Shown: in pieces, positions 46,822-55,537 of the stretch
Numbering within the stretch: the stretch's first letter is position 1
How the letters are laid out: every line of letters begins with the position of its first letter
Source of the DNA: Methylomonas sp. LW13
GTDB lineage: Bacteria; Pseudomonadota; Gammaproteobacteria; Methylococcales; Methylomonadaceae
Direction: 5' to 3'
Length of the DNA stretch: 64,000 nt
Assembly (NCBI RefSeq): GCF_016865255.1
Contig: NZ_CP033381.1
Coordinates: 3,472,001 to 3,536,000 of the forward strand
Made by a program: the position numbers and the translations under genes
The notes under the pieces: generated by a model
The model's input: only the letters and a program-made list of their open reading frames with translations
Database searches by the model: none
What the model was told of the DNA's origin: nothing

Positions 46822-47028
46822 ATGAAATACCAACCTTGTATCGACCAATGCACATCCGAAGGCACCCACTGCGGCGGTTGCGGCAGATCGCACCAGGAAA
46901 TCACCGACACCAAAAAATTGGTGACATCGGTCGTGGAGTTTATCCGGGAGCATGACTACGAAAATCCCGAAGACTTTGTGGAACGGATCAGCAAAAGCAT
47001 TTTGAAAAAGCTGCAAAAAACCGCCTGA
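46822..47028 (+). CDS. DUF1289-like small Cys-rich protein
   Basis: 68 residues. The N-terminus carries C-x3-C-x6-C-GGCGRSHQEI, the Cys pattern of DUF1289 proteins (PCxxxC...CxGCGRTxxEI), which probably bind a metal. The remainder is a charged helix (ENPEDFVERISKSILKKLQK). Function unknown. It is divergent from the copper receptor and followed by a bidirectional terminator. Confidence 0.75.
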   Translation: MKYQPCIDQCTSEGTHCGGCGRSHQEITDTKKLVTSVVEFIREHDYENPEDFVERISKSILKKLQKTA

Positions 47029-47075
47029 CCGTTGCGAATTGATTGCGCCCCACGTCAACAAGAAACGATCATTAA

Positions 47076-47101
47076 AAAAAACGCCCTTAACGGGCGTTTT
47101 T
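47076..47101. terminator. Bidirectional intrinsic terminator
   Basis: AAAAACGCCC-TTAAC-GGGCGTTTTT: a 10-pair stem including flanking A and T runs, so it can stop transcription from both sides, ending the DUF1289 gene and the converging exosortase-substrate gene. Confidence 0.9.
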
Positions 47102-47126
47102 GCTAACCAAGCCTTGCAACCGGCTA

Positions 47127-47687
47127 TCAAGCTTTGCGCTGCTTCATACCGATAAACCCGGCCAGCATCGATCCAAACAACCAAACTGCGCCAGGAACCG
47201 GCACAGCGGCTGGCGTTACCGACACCAATTCGTAGCTGTAAGATGTTGCATTGTTGGCTTTATCGAATACCGCGCCGCCGAAACCGCCAAAGCCCATGCC
47301 GCTGTAATAATCAAAGCCAGTGGTGCCAAAGTAATTGGTGGCAATCAGTTCTTGTTGCGCGCCGTTAATCTCGTCGCCGAGATACGGGCTGTTGAGGTTG
47401 TAGACCATCGCCGACAAATCAGCCAGGTTATGAGTAAACGCAGCGACGATAGAGTTACCCGAGAACGACAAAGAAAACGCCGAGATTTCATTGAAATTCA
47501 TCCCGAAATTGGCGCTTCCCACGTTAATTTGCCCGGAGTGATTGGCGTCATTCACGGTAAAACTACCGGAAATGGTCGCCCCGTCGTCAAAACCGGTTTG
47601 CACAAAATTGTAAACGGCCGCGTTAGCGCCGGGCGCCAATAACGCGGCCGCAACCGCCAAGGCCAGCTTTATAGATTTAGTTGTCAT
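47127..47687 (-). CDS. Secreted protein with exosortase (PEP-CTERM-like) tail
   Basis: 186 residues: signal peptide (MTTKSIKLALAVAAALLAPG, then ANA), a beta-rich central region with ISGSFTVNDANHSG, and a C-terminal sorting signal AVPVPGAVWLFGSMLAGFIG followed by MKQRKA. This is the VPxP-helix-basic-tail form recognised by exosortases in methanotrophs. It would be processed at the inner membrane and displayed or released outside. The gene upstream on the same strand, 12 bases before it, encodes another secreted protein, so they probably act together. Confidence 0.9.
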   Translation of the reverse strand: MTTKSIKLALAVAAALLAPGANAAVYNFVQTGFDDGATISGSFTVNDANHSGQINVGSANFGMNFNEISAFSLSFSGNSIVAAFTHNLADLSAMVYNLNSPYLGDEINGAQQELIATNYFGTTGFDYYSGMGFGGFGGAVFDKANNATSYSYELVSVTPAAVPVPGAVWLFGSMLAGFIGMKQRKA

Positions 47688-47699
47688 AATCAGCAGGCC

Positions 47700-48158
47700 T
47701 TATTGCGCGGGTGTGGAGGGCAGGAACGGCGAGAAACGGGTACCGGAGGAGGTGCCCAATAAGCCGAAATTATTGGTCCATTGCCCGATAAACGATTGTT
47801 TGTCCGGGGTAAATTGCAAATCAAAGAATGATTGCACGGTGACGTTCGGCGCCGGCGAAAAATCTAATTGTGCCACGGCCGAGCAATCGGTGTTCATGGT
47901 GGCGGTACCGCTGACCGGGCCGGCGAAACCAGGGGTAATAATTCCGCTTTGCGTGGTAGTGAATGCGCATGAACCGCCGACGACGCCGTTAAGAACCGTA
48001 ATTTCACACCGTCCGGTATGCAGATTAGCCAGCGCCACGCTGTTTTGATACAGCACATAGCTGCCGTTCAAATTAGCGGCGCTACAACCTGGTGCGGCTT
48101 GAACTTGGCTGGACAGCCCCAACGTGGCAGCGAGCAGTAGATATTTAAAGTTTTTCAT
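47700..48158 (-). CDS. Secreted hypothetical protein
   Basis: 152 residues with a clear signal peptide (MKNFKYLLLAATLGLSSQVQ, cleavage after QA). The mature part is beta-rich with four Cys that could form two disulfides (GCSAANLNGSYVLYQN, GRCEITVL, GGSCAFTT, NTDCSAVAQ). No family recognised. Ribosome site GAGAGGA is well placed. First gene of a two-gene unit with the exosortase-tail protein. Confidence 0.75.
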   Translation of the reverse strand: MKNFKYLLLAATLGLSSQVQAAPGCSAANLNGSYVLYQNSVALANLHTGRCEITVLNGVVGGSCAFTTTQSGIITPGFAGPVSGTATMNTDCSAVAQLDFSPAPNVTVQSFFDLQFTPDKQSFIGQWTNNFGLLGTSSGTRFSPFLPSTPAQ

Positions 48159-48478
48159 CGTGTCCTCTCGAAAATCTTGATAGTTATTTTGTGATTGGCG
48201 AATTACCCCTAATCATTCCTGCTGATTGCGATTCCGCGCAATCTGAGGCTTAAGTAGGGAAGCAACCCAAAACTACCTATCAATCCCTATGCCACCGATT
48301 TAGTAAAACATATAAAACAACAAGATAAGAGAAAACACGCATCCAATTCGTCCGGTAAAACAGACCGATTCAAACCGATTTATGCTAAAAATTAGTGTTA
48401 TGTCACAAATTATTGTAAAAGTAAGTCGTATGCCCAAAAGAGGTGGGCAAATTTTCCAGGCCAAGGACATTTCACGAC
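48159..48478. other. Divergent promoter region
   Basis: About 320 bases between the secreted-protein operon and the AraC gene. It contains GATTGCG-ATTCCG-CGCAATC, a 7-bp dyad at 48224-48243 that could bind a regulator, and an AT-rich segment. No other element is recognised. Confidence 0.45.
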
Positions 48479-49441
48479 ATGACCGACAGAAAAAAGGCGG
48501 GATACAAAAGGCTGCACAGTGACGAATTATCTATGCAACCCGGTCAGCAACAACATTGCTGGCGTCAATCCTTACCTTCTCAGCTTGGCGAGGGCAGATC
48601 GCTAATTTTTCAGCTCGATCCGTCCCTGAGTTACATAGAAACGACCTATCACCCCCTGCACGATCTGGCGATCACCAGCAAAATCGATTTCGGCGAACCA
48701 CGCCTGGTAGTAACGCTTGGGATAACCGGTCACACCCGCTTCATCGACAGCGACAAGCACGAGCTGACATTCAGCGCAGGCCATACCACGATTACCAGTT
48801 TCGACAGCAGTCACGGCGAACGCCGGTACCAAGCAAATCAGCCTATAAAGCAATTGCGTTTTTCAATCGGCAAGCGCTGGATGGACCGTTATTTGGGCGA
48901 AAATGAATCGGCATTTTTCTTCCGGAACAATGCCTTGCAACTGTTAAGCAGCCGGCCAAGCCATACTCAAAGCACGATTTCTGCCCGGCAATTACTGGGA
49001 TGTGACCTCAGCGCCCCTTTAGCACCGCTAACCTTAAACGGCCATGTCATGACGATACTGGCTAACGAACTAAGCGAACTCTGCCGGCCTGAAAAATATG
49101 GCTATTCCAGATTCGATGAAGCCAGCCGGCGCATGGCGGACCAGGCTCGCGAGATCCTCGAACTGCATTACCAAGACCCACCGTCGCTGGAACAGCTGGC
49201 AAAAACGCTAGGCATCTCCCCGTTCAAGTTAAAAAATCTGTTCCAACATTATTTTAATAACTCTCCTTATGGCGTAGTGACCGAGATCAGAATGCAGCAT
49301 GCTTATCGCGCATTGGCGTCGACTCGGCAACCCGTCAGCTTGGTGGCAGAGATGGTGGGTTACAGGCACACCAGCAACTTCAGCTTGGCTTTTAGTAAAC
49401 ATTTTGGCGTCTCACCCAAACAAATTTCCAAGAAACGCTGA
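48479..49441 (+). CDS. AraC-family transcriptional regulator (PchR-like)
   Basis: 320 residues from MTDRKKAGYK (the frame is open from a GTG at 48443). The C-terminus contains the double helix-turn-helix: PPSLEQLAKTLGISPFKLKN and VSLVAEMVGYRHTSNFSLAF, then SKHFGVSPKQISKK. The N-terminal ligand domain (IETTYHPLHDLAITSKIDFG) resembles PchR-type regulators that bind siderophores and activate TonB-receptor genes. A target is not clear; the adjacent Nramp-related transporter and the TonB receptors are candidates. Confidence 0.88.
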   Translation: MTDRKKAGYKRLHSDELSMQPGQQQHCWRQSLPSQLGEGRSLIFQLDPSLSYIETTYHPLHDLAITSKIDFGEPRLVVTLGITGHTRFIDSDKHELTFSAGHTTITSFDSSHGERRYQANQPIKQLRFSIGKRWMDRYLGENESAFFFRNNALQLLSSRPSHTQSTISARQLLGCDLSAPLAPLTLNGHVMTILANELSELCRPEKYGYSRFDEASRRMADQAREILELHYQDPPSLEQLAKTLGISPFKLKNLFQHYFNNSPYGVVTEIRMQHAYRALASTRQPVSLVAEMVGYRHTSNFSLAFSKHFGVSPKQISKKR

Positions 49442-49560
49442 AAACCCCTGGTTTTCCCATTTCCACCAGTAACACATCCTGTTGTTAACAGGATTTGCCA
49501 AATCCAAGCAAATTTGCGGAAATGGCGGCTTTTCCAACAAAGCTTTCATTTTTGCAAACC

Positions 49561-50982
49561 ATGAACAATACCGACTTGCAATCCCTCCCCCGCCAAAGTG
49601 TCCCAGCCTTCCCCGGTTGGTGGGCGGCGCTTGGGCCCGGCGTGGTGTGGATGGCGCTAGCGCAAGGCAGCGGCGAGTTGATCTGGTGGCCTTACATGAT
49701 TGCCAAATACGGCCTGACTTTTTTATGGCTGCTGGTCCCGGCCTGTTTGCTGCAATATCCGTTGAACCTGGAAATTGGCCGTTACACGATGCTGACCGGC
49801 GAAAGCATTTTCCACGGATTTATTCGTTTGCATCGCGGCTTTGGGATCTTTCTGTGGCTGCTGATGACCGTGTCGTTCTTGTGGTTCGGTGCGTTTGCTT
49901 CGGCCGGCGGCACGGCGATGGCGGAATTGACGCACTGGCCGACAGGCTGGACCCAGCGCGGGCAAAGCTTGTTCTGGGGCTATGCTTCCATTGCGGTGTT
50001 CATTACCGCGATTCTGGCCAGCGGCGTGGTTTACACCCTGATAGAGCGCTTTATGAAACTGGTCGCGGTAGTGACCGTGGTCGGTTTAATGTCAGCCTGC
50101 CTGCAAAGCGATGTGCTTAAGGCCCTGCCGACGTTTAGTTTGGGCCTGCTCGGCCCGGTCGGCGAGATGCCGCGCCCCTGGGACAGCGCCGATGCCAGCA
50201 AGTTATTAACCGCAATTACCTTTGCCGGGCTGGGCGGCTTTTGGATTTTGTTTTATTCCTACTGGTTGCGCGACAAAGGTGCGGGCATGGCCGGCCTGGT
50301 GGGTCGTATCACCGGCTTGGGAGGTGCAGAAGAAGCTGTATTGAGCGACGGCTTCCTGCCCGCCGACGAAGCGGAAAGCGCAAAAAACTGGTCGACCTGG
50401 CGACGGTTTTTAAGCGCGGACATATTGGTCGGCATTATCGGCAATCTGCTCACCACGCTGATGACCTGTCTGCTGGCTTATGCGCTGTTGTTTCCCAAAG
50501 GTTTGCTGCCGCAGGAATACGAACTGGCGGTGGTGCAAAGCCAGTTTTTTGCGGTGAGTTGGGGCGAGATAGGCCGCTTACTGTTTTTGGTGGTGGCGGC
50601 CGCGTTTTTAACCGACACCTGGCTGGCCACCGCCGACGCGGTCAGCCGTATCCAGACCGATATTATTTTGACCTTGTTTCCGAAAAGCCGCCGTCTGCCG
50701 GCCCGGCGCTGGTATTACATCTTTCTGGGCTTATTGACGGTCATCACCTCGCTGACCATGCAACTCGACGCCCCTGGCCCGCTGATTTTAACCAGCGCGA
50801 TCATCGGCTTCGGCGGCACCATCATGTTCCCGGTGGCGTTGTATCTGATCAACCACAAAATGCTGCCGCCACATTTGCCGGCATGGGCCAGACCTAAAGG
50901 TAAGCCGTGGCTGTTGGGTTTGAGCTTTGTGGTGTATTTGCTGTTGGCATTGTTGTATTTAAAGGCCAGCCTTAAACTTTGA
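49561..50982 (+). CDS. Nramp-related divalent metal transporter with non-canonical ligands
   Basis: 473 residues with about eleven helices. GPGVVWMALAQGSGELIWWP takes the place of the TM1 segment that in canonical Nramp proteins contains DPGN; the acidic and Asn metal ligands are not conserved, and TM6 (FAGLGGFWILFYSYWLRDKG) lacks the MPH motif. This places it in a divergent Nramp group, whose substrate may not be Mn or Fe. Start set at the ATG at 49561; in-frame ATG (49522) and TTG (49495) lie upstream and no ribosome site is decisive. It follows the AraC gene by 119 bases. Confidence 0.82.
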   Translation: MNNTDLQSLPRQSVPAFPGWWAALGPGVVWMALAQGSGELIWWPYMIAKYGLTFLWLLVPACLLQYPLNLEIGRYTMLTGESIFHGFIRLHRGFGIFLWLLMTVSFLWFGAFASAGGTAMAELTHWPTGWTQRGQSLFWGYASIAVFITAILASGVVYTLIERFMKLVAVVTVVGLMSACLQSDVLKALPTFSLGLLGPVGEMPRPWDSADASKLLTAITFAGLGGFWILFYSYWLRDKGAGMAGLVGRITGLGGAEEAVLSDGFLPADEAESAKNWSTWRRFLSADILVGIIGNLLTTLMTCLLAYALLFPKGLLPQEYELAVVQSQFFAVSWGEIGRLLFLVVAAAFLTDTWLATADAVSRIQTDIILTLFPKSRRLPARRWYYIFLGLLTVITSLTMQLDAPGPLILTSAIIGFGGTIMFPVALYLINHKMLPPHLPAWARPKGKPWLLGLSFVVYLLLALLYLKASLKL

Positions 50983-50991
50983 GCCGGTTCG

Positions 50992-51390
50992 TCACGACAG
51001 CCAATCCTCTAATTTGAGACCCGGCACCCGCTGAAATTCCCGGGTATTATTCGTTATAACCGTTAAGTCATTGGCAACAGCGATAGCGGCAATCTGCAAA
51101 TCATACGGGCCTATGGGTGTCCCTTGACTAGCCAAAAAGGCCCGAATCTCACCAAAACGCTGTGTTGCCGGGCCTGCAAAGGGTAAGCTTGGTACCCATT
51201 CTAATAACGTAAGCAGGCGGGAGCGATTTTGTTCTTGCCGAACGCTTTTTGCCACACCGAACCACAACTCCGCTTCGACAGGCGCACACAGTTTTAATGA
51301 TGTCCTACCTACGTGACGAACATGATTAAGCAAGTTTGGATTTTCCTTCAACAGTGCAATGGCAGCATTGGTATCCAATAAATAAGCCAT
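50992..51390 (-). CDS. vapC: VapC-type PIN-domain toxin
   Basis: 132 residues from MAYLLDTNAAIALLK. The PIN acidic residues are present: the first Asp in LLDTN, the Glu in APVEAELWFGV, the GTPIGPYDLQIAAIA block with the central Asp, and the final Asn/Thr region TVITNNTREF. VapC toxins are ribonucleases that cut tRNA or rRNA. Its start overlaps the antitoxin stop by one base, the usual translationally coupled order (antitoxin first). Confidence 0.92.
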   Translation of the reverse strand: MAYLLDTNAAIALLKENPNLLNHVRHVGRTSLKLCAPVEAELWFGVAKSVRQEQNRSRLLTLLEWVPSLPFAGPATQRFGEIRAFLASQGTPIGPYDLQIAAIAVANDLTVITNNTREFQRVPGLKLEDWLS

Positions 51391-51632
51391 CAGTCCCAAG
51401 TCTCTCTGAGTGTGTCAGTTCCTAAATCGGCATCACTAATATCATCCGGAAAATCTTCGCTTAAACCACCAGCCAATGCAGCCAGAAAGGCCGCTGTATC
51501 GTTCTTCTGCTCTGTTTGCGGCTGATCCATTGAATAACGTTGCTCCAGAAACTCGATAAAATCCAAGGCTTCGCGAGCAGCCGATTCCGGGAGATTTAAA
51601 CTGTGTTTATAAATAGTTTCGGCTAGGTTCAT
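51390..51632 (-). CDS. vapB: VapB-type antitoxin (DUF2281)
   Basis: 80 residues; MNLAETIYKHSLNLPESAAR, then EALDFIEFLEQRY, is the DUF2281 antitoxin form. The C-terminal acidic tail (DFPDDISDADLGTDTLRETW) would wrap around the toxin. Ribosome site AGGA is present. It precedes vapC on the same strand. Gene symbol given by partner and family, not by close orthology. Confidence 0.85.
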   Translation of the reverse strand: MNLAETIYKHSLNLPESAAREALDFIEFLEQRYSMDQPQTEQKNDTAAFLAALAGGLSEDFPDDISDADLGTDTLRETWD

Positions 51633-51932
51633 TGGTCATTTCCTGAGCTAGGTCGGTATCACGTCTAAGAATATCCTATCCGCCAGTACTGGCAGCTACA
51701 AGCCTAAACCTATAGCGTAAATTCGTAAGAAGCACAAAGGGAATTTGCTAACTAAAACGCGATCTATTGAGGGCTTGGTACTATTCGCACCATCCAAACT
51801 TGCGAGGAATTAGCGTATGGATCTAGCCAACAGAGCTTAGATTGCAGACCAGAACCCAAAATCGGTAGTTGCTCAAGAATCATTTGCAGATAGTGTGAAA
51901 CATTACTACCATCATCGCTGGAGGTAATAAAC
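51633..51932. other. Divergent gap between the two toxin-antitoxin modules
   Basis: 300 bases that must contain the promoters of both modules. A minus-strand frame (51764-52036) includes VSHYLQMILEQLPILGSGLQ and could be the tail of a decayed gene; it overlaps parD and has no plausible start. Confidence 0.4.
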
Positions 51933-52205
51933 ATGGCCAACGTCGAAAAAATATCTATCGCTTTAACACCCGAAATGGCGACTATATTGCGGCAATGTGT
52001 TGAAAGCGGTGAATACGCCAGTTCCAGCGAACTCATTCGTGAAGCACTGCGTGACTGGAAAACTAAACGGTTGTTGCAACAAAGTGAACTTCAAGAACTA
52101 AAAAGTCTTTGGCAGACAGGTATTGATAGTGGCTCTGGAACATTTACCGATATGGATGCCGTTAAGATGGAGGCCAGAAAACGCCTTGCATCATCCACTA
52201 AATAG
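51933..52205 (+). CDS. parD: ParD/CopG-type antitoxin
   Basis: 90 residues: N-terminal ribbon-helix-helix (KISIALTPEMATILRQCVES, then GEYASSSELIREALRDWK) for operator binding and a C-terminal toxin-binding helix. Perfect ribosome site (GGAGG). The ParE gene starts 15 bases after its stop. Members repress their own promoter. Confidence 0.93.
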   Translation: MANVEKISIALTPEMATILRQCVESGEYASSSELIREALRDWKTKRLLQQSELQELKSLWQTGIDSGSGTFTDMDAVKMEARKRLASSTK

Positions 52206-52220
52206 TACGGCAAACTATCC

Positions 52221-52508
52221 ATGGGTAGCGTCCAGCGTACTGCTCAATCCGAAGAGGATTTAATTGAGATATGGCTCTACATTGCCCAAGACAATCCCCA
52301 TGCGGCTGATAGAGTATTGGATGATCTGGAACAGCGTTTCATCATGCTGGCAGACAATCCCCAGATGGGTCGTTACCGCCCCGATATTGCACCAGAGCTA
52401 CGGTATTTTATATCAGGCAAATACCTTATCCTTTACAGAACCCTAACCGATGGGGTGCAGATAGTTCGCGTCATTCATGGCGCCAGGGATTTACCCAACG
52501 TGATCTAG
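52221..52508 (+). CDS. parE: ParE/RelE-superfamily toxin
   Basis: 95 residues of the ParE fold: LIEIWLYIAQDNPHAADRVL, DNPQMGRYRPDIAPELRYFI and GKYLILYRTLTDGVQIVRVI match the family. ParE toxins inhibit DNA gyrase. Second gene of a two-gene module with ParD. The 106-bp direct repeats start about 45 bases downstream. Confidence 0.93.
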   Translation: MGSVQRTAQSEEDLIEIWLYIAQDNPHAADRVLDDLEQRFIMLADNPQMGRYRPDIAPELRYFISGKYLILYRTLTDGVQIVRVIHGARDLPNVI

Positions 52509-53089
52509 TCGCCGATGCACATTGGTATTCCGCTTCGGCTTTTAGCCTTACCCGCAAGGCATTTAGACTTGCGCACAAAGTTTTTCGCTATCCTCGCCAG
52601 GCTTTAAGGCTCGCGAGTGAACCTGCATAGCCTTGCGAATTAAGCTCAAAGCCTCGCGCTCAAGGCAACTAAGCTTGCGCACGCGGTTATTTGCTATCCT
52701 CGCCAGGCATTTAAGCTTGGGAGCGGGCCACCACAGCCTTGCGAATCAAGCTAAAAGCCTTGAGGCCAAGGCATTTTGGTTTGCGCCCAAGCCGACGAAG
52801 CGTTTGCGAATAGCAAAACACCATTCACGCCAGGCTACGAGACTTGAAGTCCATGTTTCCTGGCGAAAATCAGTGATGTAGATGGATTAACTGCCGGGAA
52901 GCAAGCAATAGGCAATGCCGTAAGCAATTGCCGATACGATAGCCCCTAAAAACGACAGCCATAAAACCATCACACTATTCGCAAAGCGACAATAAAGTCA
53001 TCGCTAATTTAGAGGCCATCAATATTAGGGCTCGCGCCTGACCCCAACGCTAAGCTGACGTAGGGCAAATCAAATAGCCGCTTGCCCGC
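52509..53089. other. Intergenic region with 106-bp direct repeats
   Basis: About 580 bases between parE and the receptor gene. The first 300 are the tandem repeat. The rest (52840-53089) is AT-balanced sequence with no gene; the plus-strand frame at 52633-52881 is made of repeat sequence. Confidence 0.5.
52554..52790. repeat. Degenerate tandem repeat, period about 106 bp
   Basis: GCTATCCTCGCCAGGC occurs at 52587 and 52693; CCTTGCGAAT occurs at 52631 and 52737; CAAGGCA-n-TTGCGC occurs near 52554, 52661 and 52767. Thus a unit of 106-107 bases is present two to three times, the last copy degenerate. The copies contain many short CTTGCG/CGCAAG alternations and can form hairpins. It is not a CRISPR (no short repeat/unique spacer pattern). 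Confidence 0.75.
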
Positions 53090-55537
53090 TTAAAATTCAA
53101 CTTTCACTGAGCCCAGGAAGCTCCTTGGGGTGCCAATCCCTATCCTAGTGTCACCATTGGTGCCGGTGTAGTAGGTTTTGTCCAAAAGATTGTTGGCATT
53201 GAGTTGCAAGGTCACCTTGGATTTCCCGACGTTTAAACCATAACTGGCCAGTAAATTAACCGTTGCGTAACCTGGCAACTGAAAGTCATTCAAATTTCTA
53301 CCTTGGCTTTGATCGGCCGCGACTACGCCACCACCAATCTTGAGACCACGTAAAGCAGCGTTTTGAAATTCGTAGGTATTCCAAAGACTGCCAAAATTAC
53401 GTGGTGTATTAGATATACGATTTCCGGTGTTACCAAAAGCACCGTCTTCGTTGATATTTGCGTAAGGCATATGGGTATATGCTCCAATGACGCGCCAGCC
53501 TGGCAAAATTTCACCCGATGTTTCAAATTCATAACCTCGCGTTTGCTGCTCGCCTATTGCTCTCGAAATATTTGGGTTACTTGGATCGACCACCGACATA
53601 TTTCTTCTAGTCAAATCGAAATAAGCAAAACTGACCGACAAACGGCCATCAAGGAATTCAGTTTTCGCACCAAGCTCCCATTCTTCCGCAGTTTGCGGCG
53701 GCAAAGCAGGTTGGTTTGGCGCCCTAAAAAACAGAGTGTTGGACGGCCCAAAGTTTTCCGAATAGTTTCCGTAAACAGACAACCATTGAATGGGACGCCA
53801 AAGTAAACCGCCTCTAGGACTAACTCGGCTATCCTCAGCGTTAGTCAGGTTTCGCGTTTCATTACGACTAATCGCGTGGTCATAACGCAAACCGACATTA
53901 CCATACAGGTTAAATGGCAGCTTGATTTGATCTTGGATATATAAGCCATACCACTCTTGATTTCTTCTCGGTGTCGGTGAATAACTGAATGTGGGAGCTG
54001 ACGTTAAGTAACTTGGGTTATAAATATTGAAATTGGAACCGCCAGGGACATCACAACAAGCATTTACGCCACCTCCATTGTCAATAACAAAGTAATCAAA
54101 TCCCCACAACATGCTGTGCTCAAGCATCGCGGTATTGAATTTGCCCGTCAGATTGAGAGTGGTGTAGTACTCTTGTTGATGTGATTGACCATTATTAAAT
54201 CCTCTTCCTGCCGAGGCTGATGATGGGAGATTGGCGAGATTGCCATCTGAACCAACTTTCCCGAAAAAGAAGGTGAAATTTTGCGCAGCATCAAAAAATT
54301 CAGCGCCAAAACGATGGCTAAGTTTCCAGTTATCGTTAAACGCATGTGACCAATTCGCGCTAACCAAGGTCCTGTCACCAATGTTGCTGTTATTGAATGG
54401 ATCGGCTATTTGGCGATTTATTGGCACAGCGGCAGGACGATTTCCGACTACCGGTATACCAGAATCGGTGGTATCGTCAAAATGTTGGTAGTTAATATCC
54501 AAGTTGGCTTGGGTTTTATCGGAAATATTCCAAGTCAAGCTGGGGGCGAAAAACACCGTATCGGTTTTTACGAAATCGCGAAATGAGTTGGCATTTTCAT
54601 AAGAGAGATTCACGCGATAAAGCAAACTGTTATCAGAGCTGATAGTCCCGGTTGAATCAACGGCCGTTCTGTAGAAGTCATAAGAACCGAACTGCTGCTG
54701 AATGGAATGATACGGGGTCGCTTGCGGCCTTTTGGTGACCAAATTTATAATCCCGCCCGGTTCGTTACGACCGAACAGAATTGAACCGGGCCCTTTAAGC
54801 ACTTCTATCCTCTCAACATTGGCTGTTTGCAGCCGAGCGTCGCTAGCCCCCTGTCCTTCAGGCAATAAAAAGCCGTCTCTGTATAAATTCGTGTATTGAA
54901 AGCCACGCATGCTAAAAACATCAAATAACCCACCGCTAGTAAAGTTGGCTTTCACGCCTGCGACATTTTGTACAGCCTCTTCAACGCGGATTACTTGTTG
55001 GTCCTTTAATACTTGTTGAGGTACAACCGCCACCGAATAGGGGGTTTCCATTATCGGTGTATCAGTCTTAGTTGCGGTGGAAGCGTTCGGCAAACGGTAA
55101 TCCGGATTATAAGGATCGGTCGAATCATAAGCCGCCTTGCCCACCACCTGCACCGCCGGCATGGTCTGCGGCCCCAGATTGTTGTGCAGTTCCGCCGCTC
55201 GCGGCTGCAAGGTGATAGCCCCTTCGCCGGTCGTCACCGCTTGTAGCGGCGCATCGCCCAATAAAATCCTGATCGCTTCATTGGCGGTGTAGTCGCCTTG
55301 CAAGTTACGGCTGCGCAGGTTGTCGGCGATGTCGGTGCCGTACATCAGTTGCTGCTGGCTTTGCCTGCCGAACATCAACAAGGCCTGATTCAGCGACTGG
55401 GCGGGAATGTCGAAATGGTGTTTGCCGGCGGCATCGCCGTGGGCGGTTTGCGAGATCAGCGCCGCGAGCAAGGCGGCTTTGGCAGCATGGCGCCGACCCT
55501 TGCCGGCTGTGGGGTTGCAATGCTTTGCGTTGGACAT
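53090..55537 (-). CDS. TonB-dependent transducer (FecA-type siderophore receptor)
   Basis: 815 residues. After the signal peptide the N-terminal STN/secretin domain is present (HFDIPAQSLNQALLMFGRQS, QLMYGTDIADNL, GDYTANEAIRILLGDAPLQA), which signals to FecR. The plug follows (ETPYSVAVVPQQVLKDQQVI, RGFQYTNLYRDGF, VLKGPGSILFGRNEPGGIIN) and then a barrel ending in FLGSVKVEF. The pattern is that of ferric-siderophore receptors of the FhuE/FoxA kind. Ribosome site AGGAG. With the FecR and FecI genes upstream it makes a cell-surface signalling system. Confidence 0.95.
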   Translation of the reverse strand: MSNAKHCNPTAGKGRRHAAKAALLAALISQTAHGDAAGKHHFDIPAQSLNQALLMFGRQSQQQLMYGTDIADNLRSRNLQGDYTANEAIRILLGDAPLQAVTTGEGAITLQPRAAELHNNLGPQTMPAVQVVGKAAYDSTDPYNPDYRLPNASTATKTDTPIMETPYSVAVVPQQVLKDQQVIRVEEAVQNVAGVKANFTSGGLFDVFSMRGFQYTNLYRDGFLLPEGQGASDARLQTANVERIEVLKGPGSILFGRNEPGGIINLVTKRPQATPYHSIQQQFGSYDFYRTAVDSTGTISSDNSLLYRVNLSYENANSFRDFVKTDTVFFAPSLTWNISDKTQANLDINYQHFDDTTDSGIPVVGNRPAAVPINRQIADPFNNSNIGDRTLVSANWSHAFNDNWKLSHRFGAEFFDAAQNFTFFFGKVGSDGNLANLPSSASAGRGFNNGQSHQQEYYTTLNLTGKFNTAMLEHSMLWGFDYFVIDNGGGVNACCDVPGGSNFNIYNPSYLTSAPTFSYSPTPRRNQEWYGLYIQDQIKLPFNLYGNVGLRYDHAISRNETRNLTNAEDSRVSPRGGLLWRPIQWLSVYGNYSENFGPSNTLFFRAPNQPALPPQTAEEWELGAKTEFLDGRLSVSFAYFDLTRRNMSVVDPSNPNISRAIGEQQTRGYEFETSGEILPGWRVIGAYTHMPYANINEDGAFGNTGNRISNTPRNFGSLWNTYEFQNAALRGLKIGGGVVAADQSQGRNLNDFQLPGYATVNLLASYGLNVGKSKVTLQLNANNLLDKTYYTGTNGDTRIGIGTPRSFLGSVKVEF

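Noticed and set aside
52554..52790. CRISPR array
   Set aside because: Repeat period is about 106 bases with degenerate copies, not short identical repeats with unique spacers; no cas genes.
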